Below, piece after piece: positions 36,701 through 43,780 of a stretch of 64,000 bases of DNA (positions are counted from its first letter, which is position 1; every line of letters starts with the position of its first letter). Location of the stretch: positions 1 through 64,000 of the forward strand of contig JAUIKE010000009.1 of NCBI GenBank assembly GCA_030430845.1, read 5' to 3'. The position numbers were made by a program, and so were the translations under genes. The notes below the pieces were generated by a model that did no database searches, was not told where the DNA came from, and was given only the letters and a program-made list of their open reading frames with translations. Origin of the DNA: Bacteroidia bacterium (GTDB taxonomy: Bacteria > Bacteroidota > Bacteroidia > Chitinophagales > Saprospiraceae).

Positions 36701-37862
36701 AATCCTCCGTTTTCCTGAGTAGATGAATTTTATACAACTGAGCTCGCCAGGTGCCGACCCATAAATTGCCAAACCGGTCGGGAAAAAGCTTCCAGATATT
36801 TCCTTTTTCTTCGGCATCCTCCGCTACAAGCGGCACGCTTTTTTGCGTAGGAAATGCATTGATTTTTTCATCTTCAGAGATCACATTTTCCAATAAGTAG
36901 AGGCCCCGCCCCCAGCTACCCACCCATAAATGCCCACGCTCATCTTCATACAATTGTTCGATCCTGGCATCTCCCGGAATTTGATGGTGAACTTCCTGAA
37001 AGCTTCCAGATATAGGGTCCCATAAGCCCAACAGGTTGGTTTCCTTTCCGGAACTTTGACTCATGCGAGCGGCCACCCAAAGTTGGCCATCTACCCTTTC
37101 AGCCAGTACCACCAAGTTCGATGCGTCCGGATAATTGTCGAAAACATCTTTGACATCAATCGCATTAAAATATTGACCGTCGCCATTCAGTTTTATCTCA
37201 TCGATTCCGGGCCCGCCCGAATGCCAAAGCGTAGTACTATCCCTTGTGTTTAGCCGGCCGCCCAGCGCCTTTAATACATAGCGGTCAGCGGCTAATTGAT
37301 GGAGCTGATTGTAAGAGGAGGAGCTATCCCGGGCCTGAAAAGCCTCGATCTGGTATTGGCCATTTGCCTTTTCGATTTTATTCAGCCCGGAAAGAGTAGA
37401 CACCCATATATTACCTTGGGGATCTTCGGTGATATCCCTGACCCAATCGCTGCATAAACTGCGCGGATTACCTGCTTCGTAAGAAAAATGATGACTAACT
37501 TCTTCTTTATGCGGATCAAAAACATACAGCCCATCGTTCAAAGTGCCGGCCCAAATTAAACCTGTATGATCCTGATGTAAGATGTATAGAAAGTTATTGT
37601 AGACGCCTCTGTCAGAAATAGTATCCATCAAAAAGGACTCAAATTGGTAGCCGTCATATCGAATCAAGCCGCGGTGAGTAGCCATCCATAAAAAACCTTT
37701 TTGTCCCTGAATGATGTCCTTCACGCTATTTCCAGGTAGTCCGTCTCCGGCGGTATATTGCTCTACGTAGTAAGCCTGGGAGAAAAACTTTTTAGTTTGG
37801 GCTTGCAAAAAAGCTGTAGAAAAAAATAACATGTACAAAAACAAAATCCTCGTACCCAACAC
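33744..37862 (-). CDS. Hybrid two-component system protein (HTCS: propeller-Y_Y_Y-kinase-receiver-AraC)
   Basis: A 1372-residue one-protein signalling system. It starts at a GTG (37862), needed for a full signal peptide (MLGTRILFLYMLFFSTAFLQ). Periplasmic part: Reg_prop blades (GFLWMATHRGLIRYDGYQFE; GNIWVSTLSGLNKI; GNLWLSTKESILF) making two seven-bladed propellers to about residue 710, then a Y_Y_Y domain (YRLEGFQQDWVEVKNER). One membrane helix follows (TLYILTAGLLAFLFY). The cytoplasmic part has HisKA with His870 (THEFRTP), the HATPase boxes (NLLSNAIKF, GTGIGLAHA), a receiver with Asp1175 (IISDVMMP) and an AraC HTH at the C-terminus. HTCS proteins usually sense glycans, but no polysaccharide locus is adjacent. 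Confidence 0.95.
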   Translation of the reverse strand: MLGTRILFLYMLFFSTAFLQAQTKKFFSQAYYVEQYTAGDGLPGNSVKDIIQGQKGFLWMATHRGLIRYDGYQFESFLMDTISDRGVYNNFLYILHQDHTGLIWAGTLNDGLYVFDPHKEEVSHHFSYEAGNPRSLCSDWVRDITEDPQGNIWVSTLSGLNKIEKANGQYQIEAFQARDSSSSYNQLHQLAADRYVLKALGGRLNTRDSTTLWHSGGPGIDEIKLNGDGQYFNAIDVKDVFDNYPDASNLVVLAERVDGQLWVAARMSQSSGKETNLLGLWDPISGSFQEVHHQIPGDARIEQLYEDERGHLWVGSWGRGLYLLENVISEDEKINAFPTQKSVPLVAEDAEEKGNIWKLFPDRFGNLWVGTWRAQLYKIHLLRKTEDYFPLPLEDRSLASPGNMTEDANGNLWLSTKESILFRRSATTGDLTTFNLPLPGTSRTVDTPAPLIKGEDHDLWIGTYQGLIRFSVNSGQFQLYPLVRTNKNLENDWVNSLYYSEKYGLFCGTSHGSIYRFDTGTFTYEAWHEEYTNLGVINDLLVTKNGYLIASTNRGLHRFNLDAPGEKSFVNFNGGALDLHETADGSIWLGAYLGGLSQLNEKLEVEQNYLEQRGPSPSWITGIAEDHNGHLWLVSPEGIFRFSPETGSFRTFSLFNQFPMAKVAAVTGLFQNGEGRLYIAGEEGVFSFFPEKIKPSSSQAIPIIKDLWINNQPFRQAPEYKAFPSGIYLENIHLPYYKNDLAIEYAGLQYDYPEGVEYRYRLEGFQQDWVEVKNERIARFPNLAPGNYTFRVMAKNGDGLWSEAAASFSFRILPPWWKTIWAFTLYILTAGLLAFLFYRYQLNRKLALAETNRLKELDEVKSRLYTNITHEFRTPITVIQGMAEQSLKYFRENSFKKMEGAVQVIQRNSRELLRLVNQMLDLSKMEAGALKLQLIQGDVVNFLQYLSESFHSFAQSKNIRLVTYKEAEALMMDYDPEKLQDVFSNLLSNAIKFTPEGGEIIFHIAQKEQKGNPHLLVKVKDSGIGIPEEKLANIFDRFYQVDDASTRKGEGTGIGLAHAKELVELMGGTIEVSSRLKEGSTFSVFLPIRQQASLGKFVASKASPAEFSEALTAEVSVTENKDEHHPTVLIVEDNSDVRKYLQSCLEETYSLIFAKDGEVGIQKALEHIPDLIISDVMMPVKNGFELCQTLKKEELTSHIPIILLTAKADEKARIEGLGTGADAYLIKPFNQKELFVRLEQMIKLRKRLQERYQKALPFEINPHSKDHAEDRFIRKVQLLLETHLSNENFNVTILIRELGMSRSQVFRKLKALTGQSATQYMRTYRMQRAMEMLKSTSLSISEVAYAVGFRDPAYFSRVFSNHFGYAPSETRK

Positions 37863-37925
37863 ATTAATTTTTTCTTAAAAATAGTAATTTTTACTATGTC
37901 TGAAAAGGAGGAATTTAAACATGCT

Positions 37926-39497
37926 CTAAGTTTCAGCAAGCGGCAGCAAAATCGTAAAAGTTGTGCCTTCACCTACTTGGCTCTTTACTTCAATTTTTCC
38001 ATGATGCTGTTCAATGATCCCATAACTGATTGAAAGCCCCAGGCCGGTACCTTTTCCCAGCGGCTTGGTTGTAAAAAAAGGTTCAAAGATCTTTTGTCGA
38101 GTTTTTTTATCCATTCCTTTCCCGTCGTCTCTAATCTTGATGAAAAGATGATCTTCTAATTGGCCTGTTTGAATAAAGATTGTTCCTTGTTGTTCAATTG
38201 CCTGAATGGCGTTGGTGATTAGATTGAGAAAAACCTGATTGAGGCGACTGATCTGGCATGGAATATCAGGTAAGGAGGCCAGATCTGTGACAATCTTTAC
38301 ACCTTCCGGAACACTAGCTTTCAGCAAGGTCAAAGTGCTTTCAATACCTTCATTGATATCAGCCTGGATGAACTCGTCATTTGATTTTCTGGAAAAAATG
38401 AGCAAGCTTTGAACGATATGTCGCATACGGGAAGCCCCGCGATCGATTCCGCTGATGAGTTGACTGATCTCGGAACTCAAATAAGCACTCCCCAGACGAT
38501 TACTTAAGGCTAGCAGGTCTTCGATATCTTTTTGAGTCCAGGGGTCTTTTTTCAGCTTTTCCAGGCTGGTCAGCAATTCCTGGACCTCTTCAAAATCCAG
38601 TTTGAGCGCTGCGATGTTCGACACCATGAAATTAAGGGGGTTATTAATTTCATGAGCAACTCCAGCTGTCAACTGACCGAGCGAAGCCATTTTCTCCTGT
38701 TGGATCAATTGGGCCTGTGTATGTTGCAGTTGGTTGACCAGGGCTCTCAGTGATCGATTCTTTTTCTGAAGATCTTCTGTTGTCTGGATCAATAAATCGT
38801 CCAGCTGGTCACGATAGATTTTCTCGTATTCAATTTCCTGCTGTAGGCCGCGATATTTCCAGTACAAACTTTTAGCCAGTTGAGCTTCATTTGTTGAGGA
38901 TCCCTGAAAAATCTGAAAAAGTTCCTCTTCCTCCGGCAGCGTCCGGAGCTTTTTAAACTGAATCCTCATTTCGGAGGAATAAAAACCATGCAAAACACCT
39001 GGAAGTTGTTGAATATCCACATTTACGTAGTCGAGGTCCTTACATAATTGCATGCCGCCAACAAAAACGCCATAAGTAAAATCCGGCGGGAACGGCACAG
39101 TGGAGTGGATAACCGCTAGTCCTCGTTCTTCGTCGAGGCTTTCTAATTTCACCCACCCTGCAGCCCCCGGGGCATCAGCCTGCACGACCATTTGGTAGCC
39201 TTGATTATCCGTTTGTATATGCAGAAAGTCAGTAGAAGAATTGACCAGGTCCTTTCCTCCACCAAAGTAATACCAGCCCTGGATGAACTCCATACCCGCT
39301 CGAAAAAGTACTCCGCTAATGTCTGGATGCTTCCGGGCCACTTTATTGAGAATTTGTTCAAAGAGCTGAAACTCACACCAATCAGTGTTTTGAATAGTTT
39401 CTCCAATTAGGGCATCCACATCCTCGCCGGTCAAGGCATGAATACTTTGAAAAGACTGTAACAGCCCATTGATGAGAGAACCGGCGATTCGAACCAT
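37926..39497 (-). CDS. Sensor histidine kinase with an unrecognised N-terminal sensor domain
   Basis: A 523-residue soluble kinase with no membrane helix. Residues about 1-185 form a compact sensor domain of a family I do not recognise (MVRIAGSLINGLLQSFQSIH; PPDFTYGVFVGGMQL). A coiled coil (about 215-270) leads to HisKA with His282 in GVAHEINNPLNFM and an HATPase with NLITNAIQAIEQ, IRDDGKGMDKKTRQKIFEPF and GKGTGLGLSISYGIIEQHHG. No receiver is attached, and the nearest gene on this strand downstream is the giant HTCS. It is transcribed divergently from a globin gene 239 bases away, hinting at a gas or redox signal. Confidence 0.87.
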   Translation of the reverse strand: MVRIAGSLINGLLQSFQSIHALTGEDVDALIGETIQNTDWCEFQLFEQILNKVARKHPDISGVLFRAGMEFIQGWYYFGGGKDLVNSSTDFLHIQTDNQGYQMVVQADAPGAAGWVKLESLDEERGLAVIHSTVPFPPDFTYGVFVGGMQLCKDLDYVNVDIQQLPGVLHGFYSSEMRIQFKKLRTLPEEEELFQIFQGSSTNEAQLAKSLYWKYRGLQQEIEYEKIYRDQLDDLLIQTTEDLQKKNRSLRALVNQLQHTQAQLIQQEKMASLGQLTAGVAHEINNPLNFMVSNIAALKLDFEEVQELLTSLEKLKKDPWTQKDIEDLLALSNRLGSAYLSSEISQLISGIDRGASRMRHIVQSLLIFSRKSNDEFIQADINEGIESTLTLLKASVPEGVKIVTDLASLPDIPCQISRLNQVFLNLITNAIQAIEQQGTIFIQTGQLEDHLFIKIRDDGKGMDKKTRQKIFEPFFTTKPLGKGTGLGLSISYGIIEQHHGKIEVKSQVGEGTTFTILLPLAET

Positions 39498-39711
39498 TTT
39501 TAAATATTATGATGTAATGATGATGCGATTTTCTGATATTAATTGTGAAAAGTTTGCCACAATATTTTGCTTAATGCAATAAAGTTTTTTTTGGGGAAAA
39601 ACTATTCATTTTTTCAGTCAATCGGTAAAATCAGGTAGTGAAGTGGGTTTATTTTTTTCACAGGCTTAAAAGGCTTTTTGATCGATTGAGGATGTAAAAT
39701 CATACAATTAT

Positions 39712-39719
39712 TATCTTTG
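39712..39719 (+). promoter_or_regulatory. TATCTTTG promoter box of the globin gene
   Basis: An exact match to the Bacteroidota -7 element TAnnTTTG, ending 17 bases before the globin ATG. No convincing -33 TTTG box at the usual spacing is seen, so the upstream element is weak. Confidence 0.55.
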
Positions 39720-39736
39720 CTCAAATCTCTGCGGTC

Positions 39737-40156
39737 ATGCTTCTAAACAAATCACAAATACAATTGGTACAGGAATCCATTCAGGATATATTACCGGTAG
39801 CTCAACAGACTGGAGAACAGTTTTATGAACACCTTTTTGAAGTAGCCCCACCCCTCAGAGATTTATTTCATTCGGATATGCGAAGTCAATCTCGCAAGCT
39901 CATGACCATTCTCATTCATATCGTGGCCAACCTGGATCAATGGGAAGGTTTGGAAGAAGAACTGGCCGAGCTGGCCAGACGTCATATTGATTACCAGGTA
40001 GAAATCACTCACTATGATCAGATTGGGGAGGCCCTGTTTTGGACGCTTCAGCAAAAACTCGGTAATACCTGGACCCCTTTACTGGAAGAAGCCTGGCAAG
40101 CTGCCTATCAGCAAATTGCAGATGCCATGATTAAAGTCCACAAGGAATATTCCTGA
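39737..40156 (+). CDS. Single-domain globin
   Basis: A 139-residue haem protein of the flavohaemoglobin/VHb globin class without a reductase domain. Visible features are the N-terminal helix MLLNKSQIQLVQESIQDILP, the distal region FYEHLFEVAPPLRDLFHSDM with the conserved Phe and Pro, and the proximal His in LARRHIDYQV. The FG and H helices follow (LFWTLQQKLGNTWTPLLEEA). Such globins bind oxygen or scavenge nitric oxide using a separate reductase. The divergent soluble histidine kinase next door may control it. The gene has its own TATCTTTG promoter box. Confidence 0.88.
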   Translation: MLLNKSQIQLVQESIQDILPVAQQTGEQFYEHLFEVAPPLRDLFHSDMRSQSRKLMTILIHIVANLDQWEGLEEELAELARRHIDYQVEITHYDQIGEALFWTLQQKLGNTWTPLLEEAWQAAYQQIADAMIKVHKEYS

Positions 40157-40188
40157 TGCCTTAAGCCGTCAGATCTGTTGTAGGTCCC

Positions 40189-40228
40189 CGCCTGCCAGAG
40201 ATGTTCGGCCGGCTGGCGTTTCAAAAAA
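40189..40228. repeat. Imperfect CGCCTGCC hairpin after the globin gene
   Basis: Arms CGCCTGCC (40189-40196) and GGCTGGCG (40211-40218) pair with one mismatch and are followed by TTTCAAAAAA. A similar hairpin with CAAAAAA lies at 9773-9811. A weak terminator role for the globin gene is possible. Confidence 0.4.
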
Positions 40229-40300
40229 ACGCAGAAGAGCCCTGCGCAATTTCCATTTTTATTGCATTTCCTGTTAAAATATTACCGAAAGCTTGATTTA

Positions 40301-40315
40301 GTTAGAAATACTAAC
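40301..40315. promoter_or_regulatory. TTAG-N5-CTAA palindromic site 1
   Basis: GTTAG-AAATA-CTAAC has perfect 5-base arms. It lies 73 bases before the DUF2024 start. The same 13-base core recurs exactly at 40693-40705. Confidence 0.5.
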
Positions 40316-40364
40316 AATATTTGCATTGCTTTTATATACAGAAACAAAGCTTTAATTAAAAAAG

Positions 40365-40377
40365 TTAGTACTCCTAA
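40365..40377. promoter_or_regulatory. TTAG-N5-CTAA palindromic site 2
   Basis: TTAG-TACTC-CTAA, same arms with a different spacer, 11 bases before the DUF2024 ATG. Sites 1 and 2 are 62 bases apart. Confidence 0.45.
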
Positions 40378-40388
40378 ATTAATTTATT

Positions 40389-40661
40389 ATGAAAGTAGCT
40401 GTATTTGATACTTATGTCCAAAAGTCCAATGGGTATACTGCTCATTTTGACATTATCGTACCAATCGATAAGTACTCACATGAAGAGATTCTCGATTTTG
40501 GAAGAGCTTATCTCGAAAGTATTGACGAAAAAGGGAGCCGGCTCCGAAGTGAGGAATGCCGGTTTTGTCATATTGAAACTCCTAGTCAGGAAATAACGGA
40601 TAGTATCCAGGCCAGGGGATATTATATCCTTGAGATGGAAGACATCGCCCCTTCTGCTTAA
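40389..40661 (+). CDS. DUF2024 family protein
   Basis: A 90-residue protein matching DUF2024 (PF09630) end to end: MKVAVFDTYVQKSNGYTAHF, FDIIVPIDKYSHEEILDFGR, and the Cys/His motif EECRFCHIE. The CxxCH arrangement suggests metal or haem handling, but no function is established for the family. It is preceded by two TTAG-N5-CTAA palindromes and is followed 50 bases later by a secreted protein gene that has a third copy. Confidence 0.88.
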   Translation: MKVAVFDTYVQKSNGYTAHFDIIVPIDKYSHEEILDFGRAYLESIDEKGSRLRSEECRFCHIETPSQEITDSIQARGYYILEMEDIAPSA

Positions 40662-40692
40662 AGCAGCGGATAAAATTTTTTAATCAAAATAG

Positions 40693-40705
40693 TTAGAAAT
40701 ACTAA
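40693..40705. promoter_or_regulatory. TTAG-N5-CTAA palindromic site 3
   Basis: TTAG-AAATA-CTAA, identical to the core of site 1, ends only 6 bases before the ATG at 40712. A protein bound here would block the start of the gene. Confidence 0.5.
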
Positions 40706-40711
40706 TTAATT

Positions 40712-41446
40712 ATGAAAAACTGTATTTTATTGTTCTTACTCAGTGTTCTATTTATTAACATGACCTATGCGCAGGAGAGCCACAAAGGCGATACATTCGC
40801 CAAAAATTCCGACTTCAAGATCCAAAGAGTTGAGGTGACTTACGATCAAGATTATGAACTGATTATTTTCTCTGCCTGGGTAGAAGGCCAGGCTGGACAA
40901 AGCTACCCGAAGGCAGCCGGGCAGCTGCACGGTGCTCCCGTGTTGGGGTATGTATTCCCAACCAACCTAAAGTCGGAGGATGTAGGCTTTTCGAAGGAGG
41001 AAGGCATCGTCGCCATGGCCCTGACCGCCCATCCTGATTTTGACGACACCCCGCTTTGGGACGAGAACATGGATCGTGACTATTCCAATGACGGACGAGT
41101 ATGGCACGCACACTGGGTGGTTCTAAGCTCTGATGAGCGCGTACCAGGCGGCCTTTCCGTCAGGCAGTTCGATCCTAAGAACAAAGAAGTGGTTATGCCT
41201 CCTACAAATCCCGGCATGCCCATGCTGATGGATTCACCAGGCTTCCAGGTTGTTACGAAAGGTAAGCGCATTAGCGTGGTCGTTCCCGCCTACCGCATGA
41301 ATCAGCAAATCAACTTCAATTATGACGGCGTGGCGGCTTACATGGAAGTAAACACTGAAGACAAAGATCGCCCCATGTTGGGTGTTTATTCCGTCTACAG
41401 TGTAGCCTCGGGGAATTTGTCTCTACCGTATGAGGTAAAAAAATAA
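40712..41446 (+). CDS. Hypothetical secreted protein
   Basis: A 244-residue protein with signal peptide MKNCILLFLLSVLFINMTYA. The mature region is beta-rich (VTYDQDYELIIFSAWVEGQA; RVWHAHWVVLSSDERVPGGL; GKRISVVVPAYRMNQQ) with several His, Asp and Trp residues (LTAHPDFDDTPLWDENMDRD) that could bind metal. I do not recognise the family. The shared palindrome directly before its start links it to the DUF2024 gene upstream. Confidence 0.75.
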   Translation: MKNCILLFLLSVLFINMTYAQESHKGDTFAKNSDFKIQRVEVTYDQDYELIIFSAWVEGQAGQSYPKAAGQLHGAPVLGYVFPTNLKSEDVGFSKEEGIVAMALTAHPDFDDTPLWDENMDRDYSNDGRVWHAHWVVLSSDERVPGGLSVRQFDPKNKEVVMPPTNPGMPMLMDSPGFQVVTKGKRISVVVPAYRMNQQINFNYDGVAAYMEVNTEDKDRPMLGVYSVYSVASGNLSLPYEVKK

Positions 41447-41554
41447 GTGTGGTGGAAAGTTAGGGTGAGAGGAAATCGGGAAATCGGGATATAGGAATAT
41501 TGGAGTACAGGAATATTGGGGGCTACTTCAATTTTTTTGCAGTGGCGGGCGTTT

Positions 41555-41680
41555 GCTAGTGACCTGGTGACTTGGAGTCACCAGGTCACTAGCACATCTC
41601 AGAAGAGGGCCTCAAAGTTAGTCCAATCTAGTCAATATCTCAACGCCCTGTCCGGTTTTGTCCGATTTTGGTAGGTTTTG
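41555..41680. repeat. Hairpin plus 10-bp tandem repeat element, copy 1
   Basis: A 39-base hairpin (41555-41593; GCTAGTGACCTGGTGACT, loop TGG, exact complement) is followed at 41649-41680 by decayed 10-base repeats of the type TGTCCGNTTT. The hairpin is identical to 43336-43374. No gene lies in 41447-41786. Confidence 0.75.
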
Positions 41681-41774
41681 GAAGGAAAAGGCATTTTCAT
41701 TTTCCTCTGGAGAAGCAAAACTGATAGTCTTCATTTTTTCACCCCGCAACTTTATTAGTAATCCAAACAATGTG

Positions 41775-41782
41775 TATCTTTA
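41775..41782 (+). promoter_or_regulatory. TATCTTTA box just before the MarR gene
   Basis: A near match to TAnnTTTG, 4 bases before the ATG at 41787; the same spacing is seen at the GAF-LuxR gene (26016-26023). Confidence 0.35.
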
Positions 41783-41786
41783 AAGA

Positions 41787-42398
41787 ATGGAAAAAAATCA
41801 GGCATCTGTATTTCATTTGGGCCTTCAGGCCATCAACCTGGATGCCAAAATTGTGGTTGCATTGGAAAGGATTGCAGAGGTATTTAGGGTATCCTTATGG
41901 AATATTGGCAAGCAGCATCGTCTCAGTCCTTTACAGATCCAGTTGTTGATTTTCATCCAATTCCATGCTTCGGACAAATGTAAGGTCTCCTATCTGGCCC
42001 AGGAGTTCAACCTCTCAAAACCTACCATTAGTGAAGCGATCCGGACACTACTCAAAAAGGAACTTATCCAAAAAGAAACAGACCCTGTTGATACTCGTAG
42101 TTATACGATTGATCTGACAGAAAAAGGGAAAACACTCGCTGCCGAAGTATCTTTTTTTGCGAATGATATGCTACAAACTTTTGAAGACTGGGATACAAAT
42201 CGAAAGAATCAGTTTTACTCCAACCTCTTAGAGGTCATCATCAAACTACAAAAAGCCGGCCTCATCAGCCTCCAAAGAACCTGCCGGAATTGCAGATACT
42301 TGCAGGAAAACGAAGAGGGATATTTTTGTAAGATGCTACAAATGCCTCTTCAGATTCAGGGTTTTAGAATTGACTGTCCTGAATTTGAAGCCACTTAA
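41787..42398 (+). CDS. MarR family regulator with C-terminal cysteine cluster
   Basis: A 203-residue protein. Residues about 15-150 form a MarR winged helix: LSPLQIQLLIFIQFHASDKC, VSYLAQEFNLSKPTISEAIR, LLKKELIQKETDPVDTRSYT with the wing. The C-terminal 45 residues add RTCRNCRYLQENEEGYFCKM and RIDCPEFE, four Cys (CxxC, C, C) that could hold zinc or an iron-sulphur cluster and are not in the classical family. It heads an operon with a cupin and a YbaK-type deacylase (11- and 8-base gaps). Confidence 0.85.
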   Translation: MEKNQASVFHLGLQAINLDAKIVVALERIAEVFRVSLWNIGKQHRLSPLQIQLLIFIQFHASDKCKVSYLAQEFNLSKPTISEAIRTLLKKELIQKETDPVDTRSYTIDLTEKGKTLAAEVSFFANDMLQTFEDWDTNRKNQFYSNLLEVIIKLQKAGLISLQRTCRNCRYLQENEEGYFCKMLQMPLQIQGFRIDCPEFEAT

Positions 42399-42409
42399 AC
42401 TACACACCT

Positions 42410-42772
42410 ATGGAATTAAAAAAGATTAACTGGAATGAGGTGCCCACAGAGCAAGTCACTTCATCTATGACCCGTAAAATGGTATACGGCGAAAAAGTAA
42501 TGGTCACTAAGCTGACCTTCAAAGACGGTTTTGAAGTACCGCTGCATCAGCATGAAAATGAACAGATATCAGAAGTGATCTCGGGAACCATACGCTTCTG
42601 GTTTGGTCCCAATAAAGAGCAAGAGATGGACATTCATGCCGGCGAGTCTGTTGTCATCCCCGGCAACCTTCCCCACGCTGCCTTAATGATCGGAGATGTA
42701 GTGGCTATGGATACTTTCTCACCACCCAGGCAGGATTGGATAGACGGGACCGACGATTATCTGAAAAAGTAA
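42410..42772 (+). CDS. Cupin domain protein
   Basis: A 120-residue single cupin. The two metal motifs are visible: VPLHQHENEQISEVISGTIR (His, His, Glu set) and PGNLPHAALMIGDVVAMDTF (second His). This resembles the RmlC-like group often involved in dioxygenase or quercetinase-type chemistry, but the function cannot be read. It is cotranscribed with the MarR gene and the deacylase gene. Confidence 0.87.
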   Translation: MELKKINWNEVPTEQVTSSMTRKMVYGEKVMVTKLTFKDGFEVPLHQHENEQISEVISGTIRFWFGPNKEQEMDIHAGESVVIPGNLPHAALMIGDVVAMDTFSPPRQDWIDGTDDYLKK

Positions 42773-42780
42773 GTTACCCT

Positions 42781-43272
42781 ATGGAGGACCTCCTACAATT
42801 TTTGAACGATCACAAAATTGACTATCAAAGATGTGATCATCCCGCTGTATTCACGGTTGAAGAAGCCAATCGCCTGGTTCCTCCTTTACCTGGAGCCAAA
42901 ACAAAAAATCTTTTTTTAAGAGACCGGAGAGGCAGGCGGCATTTTTTGGTAGTCATACCAGGAGACCGATCCATTAACATGAAAGCGCTTATTCCGAAGA
43001 TGAAAGTAACGAATCTCAGCTTTGCCTCTGCTGAGCGCCTGAAAAAATACCTGGGCGTTACGCCCGGATCCGTTTCCATGTTAGCTCTTTTCAACGACAC
43101 TGAGCAGCAGGTGGAGTTATTCATAGACGAAGCACTATGGCAAGCAGAGGCATTTTTATGCCATCCATTAGTCAATACCTCCACTCTGGTTGTTTCGAAA
43201 GAGGGAATAAAGGGCTTTTTAAAAGCCTCCGGGCATGAAGTGAATTTACTGCCCAGTATTATTGAAGAATAG
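42781..43272 (+). CDS. YbaK/ProX-type aminoacyl-tRNA deacylase (PrdX-like)
   Basis: A 163-residue trans-editing domain protein from the ATG at 42781; an upstream TTG overlaps the cupin gene and is unlikely. Family features are YQRCDHPAVFTVEEANRLVP, PGAKTKNLFLRDRRGRRHFL with the catalytic-site Lys, KKYLGVTPGSVSMLALFND, and CHPLVNTSTLVVSKEGIKGF. It matches free-standing ProXp-ala/PrdX proteins, which clear Ala-tRNA(Pro). A role separate from tRNA synthetase genes is suggested by the MarR-cupin operon. Confidence 0.88.
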   Translation: MEDLLQFLNDHKIDYQRCDHPAVFTVEEANRLVPPLPGAKTKNLFLRDRRGRRHFLVVIPGDRSINMKALIPKMKVTNLSFASAERLKKYLGVTPGSVSMLALFNDTEQQVELFIDEALWQAEAFLCHPLVNTSTLVVSKEGIKGFLKASGHEVNLLPSIIEE

Positions 43273-43335
43273 TACCTAAAATATACTTGAAAAATATTGG
43301 AGTAGCCTCCGAAAAATTTGGGCTGAAAAGTGCTC

Positions 43336-43475
43336 GCTAGTGACCTGGTGACTTGGAGTCACCAGGTCACTAGCGCCCCGCCCAAAAACCTCCTCAAAAT
43401 TACCCCATTTCCCTCAATACCTCAACCTCCTGTCCGCTTTTGTCCGCTTTTGTCCGCTTTTGCATGGTTTTGCAA
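43336..43475. repeat. Hairpin plus 10-bp tandem repeat element, copy 2
   Basis: The hairpin at 43336-43374 is identical to 41555-41593. It is followed by three exact tandem copies of TGTCCGCTTT (43431-43460) and two decayed ones. The last part overlaps the 3' end of the small gene at 43422-43769. Confidence 0.78.
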
Positions 43476-43769
43476 GCTTGCCTGGTCAGGAGCTTTGTCC
43501 AACCTGCTATACAAACTAGTACGACTTCCATAAATGCCTCCCGTAAATGAAAATAAATTCCCCTTCACCCTCTGCTGCTGCACCTGAAGCAAATTCTTGA
43601 CTGCCAATACATCACCCTTATTTTGCTCATACAAGTAAACCAGTCCTTCTAACTTGTCCCCAAGGGGAGTACAAGACCGTAAAGCCATACATACAGAATC
43701 CTTCTCCCCCCTGTTCAAAGTACCGTCAATATATCTCAGTAATTGATCTGTAGAAATTTCATGCACCAT
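43422..43769 (-). CDS. Small hypothetical protein downstream of ECF sigma factor
   Basis: A 115-residue frame with ATG at 43769, 11 bases after the sigma gene stop. It opens MVHEISTDQLLRYIDGTLNR, a pattern seen at the start of anti-sigma factors (helix with 'LLxYIDGxL'), but no Cys/His zinc set or membrane helix follows. The last 16 residues (KADKSGQKRTGG end) are read from the tandem repeat element, so the natural end may have been replaced when that element arrived. A truncated anti-sigma factor is a reasonable guess. Confidence 0.5.
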   Translation of the reverse strand: MVHEISTDQLLRYIDGTLNRGEKDSVCMALRSCTPLGDKLEGLVYLYEQNKGDVLAVKNLLQVQQQRVKGNLFSFTGGIYGSRTSLYSRLDKAPDQASLQNHAKADKSGQKRTGG

Positions 43770-43780
43770 GTCGTTTTTTT

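Noticed and set aside
33744-37862. HTCS protein as evidence of a polysaccharide utilisation locus
   Set aside because: No SusC/SusD genes or glycan enzymes are adjacent; the GH2 gene is 15 kb away.
40405-40596. Open frame overlapping the DUF2024 gene in another frame
   Set aside because: The DUF2024 frame has a full-length family match; this is its shadow.
42736-42780. TTG start for the YbaK-type protein inside the cupin gene
   Set aside because: The ATG at 42781 follows the cupin stop by 8 bases and begins the conserved domain.
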